NCBI GenBank assembly: GCA_002127285.1
Contig: NFUW01000002.1
Coordinates: forward strand, 1,016,744 to 1,080,743
Direction: 5' to 3'
Source of the DNA: Chitinophagaceae bacterium IBVUCB1
GTDB taxonomy: Bacteria > Bacteroidota > Bacteroidia > Chitinophagales > Chitinophagaceae
Length of the DNA stretch: 64,000 nt
Positions within the stretch are counted from its first letter, which is position 1; each line of letters begins with the position of its first letter. The notes beneath the pieces were generated by a model. The model was not told the DNA's origin. It did not search any database and worked only from the letters and a program-made list of their open reading frames with translations. The position numbers were made by a program, and so were the translations under genes. This document shows positions 25,778 through 34,324 of this stretch, piece by piece.

Positions 25778-26548
25778 ATGAAAACTCGTATCAGTAAATA
25801 CACTTTGCTGCTGGCATCAGTAGCAGTGCTGGGTGCAGGTAGCTGCAAGAAAAAAGAAGACACGCCTGCACCTGTAGTGCCTATAGTAGGTAATGCGAAT
25901 GTGAAGTTCAGTTATGTATATGGCTCATCTATGTTGCCTTGGGAAATGAATAAACAATATGTACATCCCAAAACAGGTGATACCATGACGTTTACCATGT
26001 TCAGATTTTTTGTTTCAAACATAAAGCTGAAACGTACAGATGGCACATGGTGGGCACAACCTGAAAGCTACTTTCTTTTAGATGCCGCTTCTGCTGCTGC
26101 GTCCAACTGTTTTGTTTCTAATGTACCCGATGGCGAATACACAGCTATGGAATATACAATGGGGGTGGATAGCCTGCGCAATGTAAGTGGTGCACAAACT
26201 GGCGCGCTATCAGTACAATCGGGAATGTTTTGGGATTGGAACACAGGCTACATTATGCTGAAAGCTGAGGGTAACAGCCCGCAATCACCCACAGGCAAGT
26301 TTGCACTGCATATGGGTGGCTTCAGTGGTGTTAATAATACCGTTGTAGTAAAAACAGCCGACTTTGGTAAAAATGTAAAAATAGGAAAAGACAATACCCC
26401 AACCATTACACTGATAGCCAACCCTGCACGTTTATGGCATAGCTCGCCAGGCTTGGATAGCATTAGTGTGATACACATGCCCGGAGCAAATGCAGTCAGG
26501 ATGTCAAAAGACTTTTATGACAATATTTCTTTAGGCAGCATCCAATAA
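25778..26548 (+). CDS. MbnP-like copper-binding lipoprotein
   Basis: A 256-residue lipoprotein (lipobox LGAGSC followed by KKKED). The body has MbnP-family features: VKFSYVYGSSMLPWEMNKQY, MTFTMFRFFVSNIKL, and the strongly conserved MFWDWNTGYIMLKAEG followed by FALHMGG. In methanotrophs MbnP is a copper protein in which one tryptophan is oxidised to kynurenine by the dihaem enzyme MbnH. Here an MbnH-like gene lies convergently just downstream, behind a shared terminator. A CRP/FNR-type box precedes the gene. The family call is firm; copper binding and kynurenine formation are inferred. Confidence 0.85.
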   Translation: MKTRISKYTLLLASVAVLGAGSCKKKEDTPAPVVPIVGNANVKFSYVYGSSMLPWEMNKQYVHPKTGDTMTFTMFRFFVSNIKLKRTDGTWWAQPESYFLLDAASAAASNCFVSNVPDGEYTAMEYTMGVDSLRNVSGAQTGALSVQSGMFWDWNTGYIMLKAEGNSPQSPTGKFALHMGGFSGVNNTVVVKTADFGKNVKIGKDNTPTITLIANPARLWHSSPGLDSISVIHMPGANAVRMSKDFYDNISLGSIQ

Positions 26549-26574
26549 TTTTCATTCTATATCAGGCAAAACAA

Positions 26575-26602
26575 AGAAGCCATTGCAAATGCAGTGGCTT
26601 CT
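26575..26602. terminator. Bidirectional terminator between the MbnP-like and MbnH-like genes
   Basis: AGAAGCCA / TGGCTTCT stem with an inner TGCA/TGCA extension. It lies between convergent stop codons at 26548 and 26631, with AT-rich flanks on both sides. Confidence 0.75.
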
Positions 26603-26630
26603 TCTATTATTACAACATAAGGGTTGATAA

Positions 26631-27689
26631 TTACTGTTTAAAATCGGGATTGTTGATAAAGTCGTTATCTGTAAGTGTTTTAAGGAAAGCCACTAATTGT
26701 TTCTTTTCCAATTCAGTCAGGTTCAATCCGTTTTCTTTCCCTGGCTTCAGCATTACGGGGTCTATGTTTGGTACACCCCTATGTACATCTTTGTTATAAA
26801 AATTAACTACTTCTTCCAGTGTCTTAAACCTGCCATCGTGCATAAACTCTGTACGCAATGCTACATTGCGCAGGTTGGGCGATCGAAACTTGCCCATGTC
26901 TTGCACATTACCTGTTACGTTGTAAAATCCTTTATCAATGTCTTTTTTATACACACTATCCAGCCCGTTGTGGTGCATTTGGTTGTCTGTAAGCAATACC
27001 TGCACATGGCAATGAAAGCAATCACCTTTTTCGGTAAAGAAAATATCGTGTCCGGCTTTTTCGTCCATCGTCAGGCTTTCTAATCCTAATAAAAAACGGT
27101 CGTACTTATTGTTCTTCGACACCAGTACACGCATAAACTGCGCCAGTGGTTTTGCCATCAGCTCGGGTGTTATGTTATCATTGCCGTAATACCTGCAAAA
27201 CAGGTCTTTGTATTCCTGTATGCCGTTAATTTTATTAAAATCCGTACTAAAGCGTTTTGTCAGTTCAGCAAACATTACATCTTCCAGTGTGCCTGTAATG
27301 CGGCCACTCCACATAAAGTTGTTGTACCACGCCATATTCACCAATGGCATCTTCTGCAATCCTTTATCAAACGCCGATACCTCTGATGCTGAAAAGCCCA
27401 TGTTTTGTTTGTGGCAACTCTCGCACGATTCTCCGTTATTAGATAAGCGCGTATCGTAAAACAACTTTTTGCCCAGTGCTATGCGTTCTACGAACATCTG
27501 GTTATCTGCAGGAATGACAGCTTTGGGAAAACGTGCAGGGTCGAACCATGTATAAGGCACCATAGTACTCATACCATTACAGCCACCATTGCTATTATCA
27601 CCATCATCATCTGGTTTTCTGCACGATATGGCAAGGCTTACAATGGTAGCGATGACTATCAAAACTTTGTATGTGTGTTTCAACTTCAT
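26631..27689 (-). CDS. MbnH-like dihaem cytochrome c peroxidase/MauG family lipoprotein
   Basis: A 352-residue lipoprotein (lipobox SLAISC, then RKPDDDG). Two c-type haem sites are present, ESCESCHKQNMGFS and GDCFHCHVQVLLT. The axial-ligand and active-site segment RTEFMHDGRFKTLEEVVNFY is also present. The first half keeps the short LGKKLFYDTRLSNN signature of the bacterial CCP/MauG family. The convergent MbnP-like gene suggests it is the MbnH-type tryptophan oxidase, not a peroxide scavenger. A hairpin (CGAAGCC / GGCTTCG, 27718-27735) lies just upstream of its start. The peroxidase alternative cannot be excluded. Confidence 0.87.
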   Translation of the reverse strand: MKLKHTYKVLIVIATIVSLAISCRKPDDDGDNSNGGCNGMSTMVPYTWFDPARFPKAVIPADNQMFVERIALGKKLFYDTRLSNNGESCESCHKQNMGFSASEVSAFDKGLQKMPLVNMAWYNNFMWSGRITGTLEDVMFAELTKRFSTDFNKINGIQEYKDLFCRYYGNDNITPELMAKPLAQFMRVLVSKNNKYDRFLLGLESLTMDEKAGHDIFFTEKGDCFHCHVQVLLTDNQMHHNGLDSVYKKDIDKGFYNVTGNVQDMGKFRSPNLRNVALRTEFMHDGRFKTLEEVVNFYNKDVHRGVPNIDPVMLKPGKENGLNLTELEKKQLVAFLKTLTDNDFINNPDFKQ

Positions 27690-27789
27690 ACCAAGGCATT
27701 TTATTATCTACAATTTACGAAGCCCAGAGGCTTCGAGCAATGATATTCGTCATGTTTTAAGGTAACAGAATAAAAAAATGAAAAAATAA

Positions 27790-27823
27790 TTTGGTGATTT
27801 TAAAATAATACTATTACCTTTGT
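27790..27823 (+). promoter_or_regulatory. Bacteroidota promoter for padR (-33 TTTG and -7 TACCTTTGT)
   Basis: TTTG at 27790-27793 and TACCTTTGT at 27815-27823 are separated by 21 bp, a textbook Bacteroidota arrangement, 21 nt upstream of the padR start. Confidence 0.65.
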
Positions 27824-27844
27824 ACTATACAAGTTGAATAATAC

Positions 27845-28228
27845 ATGATGCGTACAACAAATAAACAGGAGCAGTACAAAAATGAATTGCTGGAAGCCTG
27901 GGAAGAAACATACAAAAAAGGGCAACTCACTTTGTGGATATTCCTTGCACTGAAAGAGAGCGAAAAATTTGTAGATGACATAAAGCAGTATGTAGAAGCC
28001 GCTACCAACCACACGCTGACCTGCGAGGAACAAAGCCTGTACCGCACACTGCGCAAGTACAAGGAACTGGATATGGTAGATTATAACACAAAGCCCGGTG
28101 ATGGCGGCCCTGAACGGAAATACTATTACCTCACCAAGCTGGGCGAGGAATTGCTGCAACGCTTTTGCGAACGCAACATCAAGCTGTTTTTTCAACCACA
28201 GATAAAAAATTTAATGTTTAAAAACTAA
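27845..28228 (+). CDS. PadR family transcriptional regulator
   Basis: A 127-residue winged-helix protein. Features are KKGQLTLWIFLALKESEKFV, EEQSLYRTLRKYKELDMVDY (recognition helix and wing entry) and GGPERKYYYLTKLGEELLQR (wing), which is the PadR signature. The family usually represses its own operon, and the next gene, 4 bp downstream, encodes a small membrane protein that is the likely target. Two ATG codons in tandem (27845, 27848) could both serve as start. The ligand is unknown. Confidence 0.88.
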   Translation: MMRTTNKQEQYKNELLEAWEETYKKGQLTLWIFLALKESEKFVDDIKQYVEAATNHTLTCEEQSLYRTLRKYKELDMVDYNTKPGDGGPERKYYYLTKLGEELLQRFCERNIKLFFQPQIKNLMFKN

Positions 28229-28232
28229 GTAT

Positions 28233-28640
28233 ATGAATTTCATCAATCGTTACATTTTGTTATTTGCAAGTATTGCAATCGTTCTGTCAACTACTTTTAT
28301 GCTGTTGTTATACAACATGCTTACAAACAAAGCCTATACAGGCATCATCATCCTGAGTGTGCTATATGCGGCTGCCTATTTTATTACCGCTTTGCTGATA
28401 GGCAAAAAGGATATGTATGAAGGCTACATAGGCTTTAATTATCACCTCACTACTTATGTAGTATGTATTACAGTACCTATTGTATTAGCCACTATTGGTT
28501 ATTTACCCGAACATTTCATAGAACAAGCATTAAGCATGGGCATTTTTTGGGGTATTGGTTTAACAATCCATTTTATTGTCTTTATGATTAACAGAAAGAA
28601 AAACATAAAAGGATATGATAAAACCGAAGTGTTTGAATAA
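28233..28640 (+). CDS. Small integral membrane protein in operon with PadR
   Basis: A 135-residue protein with four predicted membrane helices (about 7-27, 36-57, 66-88, 97-118) and a basic C-terminal tail (MINRKKNIKGYDK). I recognise no family. Pairing of a PadR regulator with a small multispan membrane protein is common and usually implies envelope-stress or efflux-type regulation, but no function can be assigned from the sequence. Confidence 0.75.
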   Translation: MNFINRYILLFASIAIVLSTTFMLLLYNMLTNKAYTGIIILSVLYAAAYFITALLIGKKDMYEGYIGFNYHLTTYVVCITVPIVLATIGYLPEHFIEQALSMGIFWGIGLTIHFIVFMINRKKNIKGYDKTEVFE

Positions 28641-28772
28641 TACACACAATTGTCATAGTAGGGTGAAATAATGGGGCAGTTTAAGTTTTATTAAGGATTG
28701 TTAGGTTTTATTGTCAGCCTGATGGTTGGATTGTAAATAATTTTTCGGTGCATTTTTCACAATTAAAAAAAC

Positions 28773-29630
28773 ATGTACCAAATGAAGACTTTTACAACAC
28801 TCCTCTTTTCAATGTCTATGCTGGCAGCCGTTAGTGCCGATGCGCAATATTGTATGCTGCCGGGGCGCACATCTTACAGTCAGATTCAACCGGGCATCAA
28901 GGTATTCAAACTAAATACCATCAACCGCACATCGGTTCAGGTAGAAAACCCGTTGAGCCAGCCATCAATCGTTGTAACAACTGATACAACCAGCTTGCAA
29001 CGCGGACAAACATATACCATTTCCATGCTGCATACACGCGACAGCTTGAACGTGGGTTTTGCAACCGCACGAAATAACATACGTGTATGGATAGATTATA
29101 ATAACGATAAAGACTTTGAAGACGCAGGCGAAACAGTTATATCTGCAGACCTGCAAACAGCAGGATGGTACACCAATACATTTACCGTACCCGCTACTGC
29201 ACCATTAGGCACGGTACGTCTGCGCGCTACTGCCAAAATGAGTGCAGATGCAGGTCATACTGTACCCACCTCTTGCGATATGCCCAAAGACCCCATAGAC
29301 TATCATGGCGAAATGGAAGACTACCACCTGAAGATAATGCCCGCAACAAGTGTAGCAGAACTAACTAACAATATGCAGGTATCGCTCTACCCCAACCCTG
29401 CAAGCAGCAAAGTATCTGTATTGATAGATAGTAAAGACAATCAAGAACTGTATATAACACTGCACGATGTTACAGGTAAGACGCTGCAAACATTATTGCA
29501 CGAAACAAAGCAAAGTAACTACCGCTACAACTTTGACTTGGCAGCACACAACCTGCAAACAGGTGTGTACTATATCCGTGTTGCATCTACCGAAGGACAA
29601 TCGTATCAAAAACTGGTTTTCACTAATTAA
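28773..29630 (+). CDS. Secreted GEVED-domain protein with T9SS type A sorting signal
   Basis: A 285-residue secreted protein. A signal peptide (from MKTFTTLLFSMSMLAAVSADA, second ATG at 28782 equally likely) is followed by a beta-sandwich containing NNIRVWIDYNNDKDFEDAGE and ending HGEMEDYHLKI, the GEVED-domain hallmark. The last ~75 residues (VSLYPNPASSKVSVLIDSK to YYIRVASTEGQSYQKLVFTN) are a type A CTD that directs T9SS export and cell-surface attachment. The cargo function is unknown; GEVED domains are usually accessory to surface enzymes or adhesins. Confidence 0.9.
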   Translation: MYQMKTFTTLLFSMSMLAAVSADAQYCMLPGRTSYSQIQPGIKVFKLNTINRTSVQVENPLSQPSIVVTTDTTSLQRGQTYTISMLHTRDSLNVGFATARNNIRVWIDYNNDKDFEDAGETVISADLQTAGWYTNTFTVPATAPLGTVRLRATAKMSADAGHTVPTSCDMPKDPIDYHGEMEDYHLKIMPATSVAELTNNMQVSLYPNPASSKVSVLIDSKDNQELYITLHDVTGKTLQTLLHETKQSNYRYNFDLAAHNLQTGVYYIRVASTEGQSYQKLVFTN

Positions 29631-29649
29631 GCATTACGCACGGTAGCAG

Positions 29650-29680
29650 GGGTACACCATTACGGTGTGCCCTTGTTTTA
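29650..29680 (+). terminator. Terminator after the GEVED protein gene
   Basis: GGGTACACC / GGTGTGCCC stem (9 bp, one G-T pair, 5-nt loop) followed by TTGTTTTATTT. Confidence 0.75.
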
Positions 29681-29690
29681 TTTACAGCTT

Positions 29691-30026
29691 ATGAAAAAAT
29701 ACATCCCCATATTATTCTTACTCTTATTGGCCTGCAAAAAGGAAAAGAAACCAGCCGACACCACACCAACACCCTGTACCGCATCTTATGCTACAGACAT
29801 AAAACCACTGATGGCCAATAAGTGCGCTACTACTGGCTGCCACGGGTACAACGGATTAGCCAACCTGAACGACTATAGTGTGCTAAAGGAACGGGCAGAC
29901 AATGGCAACATTAACAAGTTTGTATTTGAACTGAAGATGATGCCACCAACAACTGCTGCACAACTAACCGATGCCGAAAAAGAAAAACTGCAATGCTGGC
30001 TGAAGAATGGCGCACCGAATAATTAA
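29691..30026 (+). CDS. Small lipoprotein with c-type haem motif (CATTGCH)
   Basis: A 111-residue lipoprotein starting MKKYIPILFLLLLACKKEKK. Residues about 35-110 form a short cytochrome c-like domain: YATDIKPLMANKCATTGCHG contains a CxxxxCH haem-attachment variant, followed by a distal MMPPTTAAQLTDAEKEKLQC that would supply the methionine ligand. It overlaps the next haem lipoprotein gene by 20 bp, so the two are co-expressed. CxxxxCH is unusual for the Ccm/Ccs machinery but recurs in this Bacteroidota family. Haem attachment is inferred. Confidence 0.75.
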   Translation: MKKYIPILFLLLLACKKEKKPADTTPTPCTASYATDIKPLMANKCATTGCHGYNGLANLNDYSVLKERADNGNINKFVFELKMMPPTTAAQLTDAEKEKLQCWLKNGAPNN

Positions 30027-31452
30027 ATACTGCCTCTTAGCCTGTTTGGTTGTTGCGTGCAGGCATCAGCCTTATGTAGCACTCGGTGGTTATCCGCCAG
30101 ATGTGGGGCGCATCATCGCACCAAAATGTGCTACCAGTGGCTGCCACAATAACCAAAGCGCGGCAGGGGCAAGCGGGCTGAACCTCACTACATGGAACGA
30201 TATGTTTGCAGGTGCGCGCAGTGGTGCGGTAACTATACCCTACCGCCCCGATTTCAGCACACTATGCTTCTACACCAACATAGATACGGCACTTGGCGTG
30301 GCTCTGATACCTACAATGCCCGAGGGACAACCACCATTATCCAAACAAGAATACATAACCCTGCGAGACTGGATAGCTGCCGGCGCACCCAACGACAAGG
30401 GCGAAGTGAAATTTGCAGATAACCCCAACCGTAAGAAGATATACGTGCTGCATCGTATGTGCGATGTCGTTACCGTGTTTGACGCTGCTACCCTATTACA
30501 GATGCGCTATATAGATGTGGGTGTAAAACCTTTGCAAGATTATCCATATTGCCTCAAAGTATCGCCCGATGGCAGGTATTGGTACGTATCGTTCTTTGCA
30601 CAGTCAAATATCATTCAGCAATACGATGCAAGCAATGACAAACACGTTACCGACATAATATTGGGCGATGGTGTATGGACAAGTTTTACCATAAGCAAGG
30701 ATGCCCGCTACGGTTATTTTGTTGACAACAGCAGCCAAGGCAAAATAGTTTGTGCCGACCTGCTTGATAAGAAAGTGCTGCACACCTATACATTCAACAA
30801 CATACTGCAATACCCTTATGGCATAACGTATAACGAAGCAATGCAACGCCTATACATAGGCACTACATCGGGAAATTATGTGTATAGCATAGACATAACC
30901 AACCCTGCACAGCCCCAAATGCAGCACATACCCATAGATGGCAGCAGCACCATACGCCGCCATACAAGTGTAGAACCATTGCAGATGATAACAAACGGCA
31001 ACTATTGCTACATAGCTTGCCAGCATACACAAGACCTGCGAGTGCTTGATATGCAAACCAATACCATCACCAAAACCATACCACTACCTGCAGCACCTAC
31101 AACAATAGACTATTCTGCAAAACATCAAAAACTATTCATCAGTTGCACAGAAGATGAAAAAAGCTTTTCACCGTTGCGTGGCAGCATTTGTGTGATAGAT
31201 ATGAATAGCAATACACTGCAAAAAACTATCTATAGTGGCTACCAACCATACGGACTGGCGGTAGATGACGCAATGGGTATAGTAGCCGTAGCTAATGCCA
31301 ACCTGAACAGTGCAGGCCCAGCACCCCACCACACCGGCAACTGCGGCGGACGAAACGGCAACGTCAGCTTTATAGACATCAACACCCTCACCCTCATCAA
31401 CGGCAAAAAATCGGAAGTAGCCGTGTTTCCTATAAGTGTAGGAGTAAGGTAA
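30007..31452 (+). CDS. Lipoprotein with haem-type N-terminus and YncE-like beta-propeller
   Basis: A 481-residue lipoprotein (lipobox CLVVAC followed by RHQPY). Residues about 25-125 are a cytochrome c-like domain with VGRIIAPKCATSGCHNNQ and a methionine in LIPTMPEGQPPLSKQEYITL. The remaining ~350 residues form a seven-bladed propeller of the YncE/NHL sort (CLKVSPDGRYWYVSFF, YPYGITYNEAMQRLYIG, YGLAVDDAMGIVAVANANL). It starts inside the preceding small haem lipoprotein gene. Proximity to the MbnP/MbnH-like pair suggests a shared role in metal handling or extracytoplasmic electron transfer, which is inference. Confidence 0.8.
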   Translation: MAHRIIKYCLLACLVVACRHQPYVALGGYPPDVGRIIAPKCATSGCHNNQSAAGASGLNLTTWNDMFAGARSGAVTIPYRPDFSTLCFYTNIDTALGVALIPTMPEGQPPLSKQEYITLRDWIAAGAPNDKGEVKFADNPNRKKIYVLHRMCDVVTVFDAATLLQMRYIDVGVKPLQDYPYCLKVSPDGRYWYVSFFAQSNIIQQYDASNDKHVTDIILGDGVWTSFTISKDARYGYFVDNSSQGKIVCADLLDKKVLHTYTFNNILQYPYGITYNEAMQRLYIGTTSGNYVYSIDITNPAQPQMQHIPIDGSSTIRRHTSVEPLQMITNGNYCYIACQHTQDLRVLDMQTNTITKTIPLPAAPTTIDYSAKHQKLFISCTEDEKSFSPLRGSICVIDMNSNTLQKTIYSGYQPYGLAVDDAMGIVAVANANLNSAGPAPHHTGNCGGRNGNVSFIDINTLTLINGKKSEVAVFPISVGVR

Positions 31453-31462
31453 ATCCCAACCT

Positions 31463-31494
31463 TTTTTAGTATTTTGATAGTCTAATACTAAAAA
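31463..31494. promoter_or_regulatory. 11-bp inverted repeat before a T9SS gene
   Basis: TTTTTAGTATT and AATACTAAAAA with a 10-nt loop lie between the propeller gene and the next ATG at 31504. It could terminate transcription on the minus strand, or be a leader hairpin. There is no T run on the plus strand, so a simple plus-strand terminator is unlikely. Confidence 0.45.
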
Positions 31495-31503
31495 CCAACC
31501 TGT

Positions 31504-32655
31504 ATGAACCTCAAATTATGCTTTGCAAGCCTGTTGCTTGTTCCTTCCCTATCGTTTGCACAACCCTGCAATTTGCAACCCAACGCCACTTACGGGCCAG
31601 GTAAAATATGTAACAATCAAGACGTTTACCTATATGGCACTTCTGCTGTTTCGGGAGTTACGTATAGCTGGACAGGCTCCGCAGGCTTTAGTTCCTCTCT
31701 ACAAAATCCTGTAATTTCTGGTTTAAAGGCTTGGCATATGCCTTTTACTTATGTCTTATCCGTTGCTAAAGCTGGCTGTAACACTGAATATGACACAGTG
31801 ATTGTAAACAACATTATTAGTGTTCCACATACTCCCAAAATAGAAACCGACTCTGTTGTTTGCACAGGAGACACTCTTAGGTTATGGCTAGAAACTGTAT
31901 CTCTAGTGGTTACAAAAGGTTATATATACGGACCTAACCTACCAGTTAGCTTTTCAGCGGTTACTACAAGAGATTATGTGTACATTCCCAATGTAAGCCT
32001 TGCAGATACTGGATGGTACTATGCATATGCAACAAATAACGATACATTCAAATGCTATACTGATACCAGCAAACTGTATATTGGAACAAATATTATTGTT
32101 CCACGCCCTGCTACACCCCCCATCACTACCATTACAGCAACACCCGGCACTACCGTAGGGCCATGGGTTACTGTTACCTTTAAGGCTAATACTTTAGCGG
32201 CAGGCACTAAACCCAAATACCAGTGGCGCAAAAATGGCGTAAACATACCTGGTGCTACAGACAGCATTTATACAGCAACAACTAATGTTGACATTATGAA
32301 TGGAGATACCCTAACAGTGTTGGTAGAAAGAGGACCAGTATGTATAGAAGACAGCATCAGCGGGCCTGTTACAATAAATGTAAACCTCAGCATTGGAGAA
32401 AACAGCAAAAGTAAATACGGAGTGTACCCCAACCCGTCAAATGGCAGATTTACAATACGATACGATGCTGCAAAAAATGAACATCCGAAGATTGAAGTGC
32501 TGAACAGTGTAGGACAGAAAATATCCATACAATATTTGCACAATGCAAACAGCAGTCAAATAATATTGCCTACCAATATACAGAACGGCATATACTATTT
32601 GCGGATACAATCTGCCAACAACACAGAAACAATGCCCCTACTGATAAATAAGTAG
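31504..32655 (+). CDS. Secreted Ig-like protein with T9SS type A sorting signal
   Basis: A 383-residue secreted protein (signal peptide MNLKLCFASLLLVPSLSFAQ). It has two or three immunoglobulin/PKD-like beta-sandwich segments (VSGVTYSWTGSAGFSSSLQN, DTGWYYAYATNNDTFKC, PKYQWRKNGVNIPGATDSIY). The C-terminal domain YGVYPNPSNGRFTIRYDAAK to GIYYLRIQSANNTE is a type A T9SS signal. Cysteine pairs suggest disulfides. It is probably a surface-displayed structural or adhesive protein. The gene is somewhat AT-richer than the flanking housekeeping genes. Confidence 0.88.
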   Translation: MNLKLCFASLLLVPSLSFAQPCNLQPNATYGPGKICNNQDVYLYGTSAVSGVTYSWTGSAGFSSSLQNPVISGLKAWHMPFTYVLSVAKAGCNTEYDTVIVNNIISVPHTPKIETDSVVCTGDTLRLWLETVSLVVTKGYIYGPNLPVSFSAVTTRDYVYIPNVSLADTGWYYAYATNNDTFKCYTDTSKLYIGTNIIVPRPATPPITTITATPGTTVGPWVTVTFKANTLAAGTKPKYQWRKNGVNIPGATDSIYTATTNVDIMNGDTLTVLVERGPVCIEDSISGPVTINVNLSIGENSKSKYGVYPNPSNGRFTIRYDAAKNEHPKIEVLNSVGQKISIQYLHNANSSQIILPTNIQNGIYYLRIQSANNTETMPLLINK

Positions 32656-32704
32656 CTTAGTATTGCAGCATATCTAATCCGATATTTGAGTATTGACATC
32701 TGTA

Positions 32705-32825
32705 ATTTCTTATTTAGAGTATAGAGTTTAGTGCTTAGCATTTAGAGTTTAGAACTTAGTGTTTAGAGTTTAGAATTTAGTATTTAGAACTTAGTATTTA
32801 GAGTTTAGAACTTAGTATTTAGTAT
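32705..32825. repeat. Low-complexity tandem repeat (TTTAGAGTTTAGAACTTAG type)
   Basis: About eight degenerate copies of a 14-15-bp unit (TTTAGAATTTAGTA / TTTAGAACTTAGTA) lie between the T9SS gene and the membrane-protein operon. It is related to the block at 18605-18745 read on the opposite strand. No coding content. Confidence 0.8.
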
Positions 32826-32853
32826 TTGGCTTTCCCTATGCTATATTTACATA

Positions 32854-33837
32854 GTGCGAAGCAATGCTACAACCATACAACGCCTCACCGCATTGTGGGC
32901 TCTCTGCGAGAGTGGCCTTGGCGGATGGATGCATGCCCTCAAAATACCCCTAACAGGCTTTTTTGTAGGGGGCTTTGCAGTCGTTATTATCGGGTTGCTG
33001 GCACACTACACACGTTGCAACATCAGGCAGATGCTGCAAGCTACCCTGTTGGTTATATTGGTAAAAGCAGCCGTTAGCCCGCAGTCTGGTATTCCCGCTT
33101 ATGTGGCGGTGGGTTTTCAGGGTGTGGCAGGTGCATTGCTGTACAGAGCCATACCCAACTATACCATCGCATCTGTACTGTTTGCCATAATAGCCATGCT
33201 GGAGAGTGCCTTTCAGATGTTGCTGATGATGACGATTTATTTTGGCAATTCGCTATGGCAAGCCTTAGACAAATTCTTTCAAAACCTGCTTAGCAGTTTT
33301 CATCTACCCTCAGATACCTCTTATAGTTTTTGGATAATAGCCATCTATGGCGGCATCTACACACTATGGGGGCTGGCTATAGGTATATGGATAGCCCGCC
33401 TGCCTAAGCGTATAGAAGCTGTAGGTAAAATACAGTTGGCAGTTGATAGTTCGCAGTTGGCAGTTGCTACAGGCAAAAAAAGTATTGCCGGTAAAATTGT
33501 ATTCTTGTTATCTACCCTGTTGTTTATAGCCACTGTATTTGCATTTAGCGGCAGCATGGGCAAGGCATTATATGCCATACTGCGCACCATAGCAGTGTTG
33601 CTGCTGATATTCGGTATTGTAGCACCGCTGATGAAATGGGCTATGCAACGCTTCGTCAACAGCAACCGCAGCAAGCATAGCCAGCAATTGCAGCCCATAC
33701 TGGATATGATGCCCACCCTGCGCAGCTACATACGCCCTGCCTACAAACTGGCTACCGAACGATACACAGGCATACGCAGATATACTGGTTTCTTGTTTAT
33801 TCTGATTGCCGCTACCCTGCAGCCCGATGGAGAATAA
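32854..33837 (+). CDS. Multispan membrane protein, first gene of an NTPase/MobA-like operon
   Basis: A 327-residue protein with about eight predicted helices (for example FFVGGFAVVIIGLLAHY, AILRTIAVLLLIFGIVAPLM). It starts with GTG at 32854. I recognise no characterised family. It overlaps the next gene by 11 bp, which in turn overlaps the MobA-like gene, so the three are translationally coupled. Between two helices the stretch QLAVDSSQLAV is encoded by tandem CAGTTGGCAGTTG units typical of intergenic low-complexity repeats, so it looks like a tolerated in-frame insertion. Confidence 0.7.
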   Translation: MRSNATTIQRLTALWALCESGLGGWMHALKIPLTGFFVGGFAVVIIGLLAHYTRCNIRQMLQATLLVILVKAAVSPQSGIPAYVAVGFQGVAGALLYRAIPNYTIASVLFAIIAMLESAFQMLLMMTIYFGNSLWQALDKFFQNLLSSFHLPSDTSYSFWIIAIYGGIYTLWGLAIGIWIARLPKRIEAVGKIQLAVDSSQLAVATGKKSIAGKIVFLLSTLLFIATVFAFSGSMGKALYAILRTIAVLLLIFGIVAPLMKWAMQRFVNSNRSKHSQQLQPILDMMPTLRSYIRPAYKLATERYTGIRRYTGFLFILIAATLQPDGE

Positions 33838-34324
33838 CAATATATACATACTAAGCCAACCCATACACAGCGGCAAAACCACTTTGCTGATGAACTGGCT
33901 GCAACGTACACCCAATACAGCAGGCATACTAACCCCCGATGTAGACAAATGGCGTATGCTATATGACGTTGCTGCCCGCACATACCACCCCTTGCAGGTA
34001 CGTGCCAGCCACCCTGTGAACGACCTTGTGATGATTGGCAAATACCGCTTCAGCAAAACGGGCTTTCACTTGGCACAGCAGCTATTGCTAAAGGGTGCTG
34101 AAAGCAACGCAGAATGGGTGATAGCGGACGAGGTGGGATTGCTGGAAATAAAACAACAAACAGGGCTTGAACCTGCTATTTCAAAAATTATATCTTTGTA
34201 CAATACCCGTCAGGTACAACATAACAAACTACTCTTGGTCATCCGCGACTATCTGCTCGACGATGCAAGGCTTCATTACAAAATAGAAAACGCAACCGTA
34301 CTTGATAAAGCTTTTTTTGAATGA
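33827..34324 (+). CDS. P-loop nucleoside-triphosphatase (THEP1/NTPase_1-like)
   Basis: A 165-residue cytoplasmic protein starting MENNNIYILSQPIHSGKTTL, where HSGKTT is the Walker A motif. WVIADEVGLLEI is a Walker B-type strand with the DE(V/I)G pattern of the THEP1 nucleoside-triphosphatase family. The sequence NTAGILTPDVDKWRMLYDVA also fits that family. The ATG at 33827 lies inside the end of the membrane-protein gene, and the stop overlaps the MobA-like ATG (ATGA). A role as a MobB-like partner of the MobA homologue is possible but unproven. Confidence 0.7.
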   Translation: MENNNIYILSQPIHSGKTTLLMNWLQRTPNTAGILTPDVDKWRMLYDVAARTYHPLQVRASHPVNDLVMIGKYRFSKTGFHLAQQLLLKGAESNAEWVIADEVGLLEIKQQTGLEPAISKIISLYNTRQVQHNKLLLVIRDYLLDDARLHYKIENATVLDKAFFE

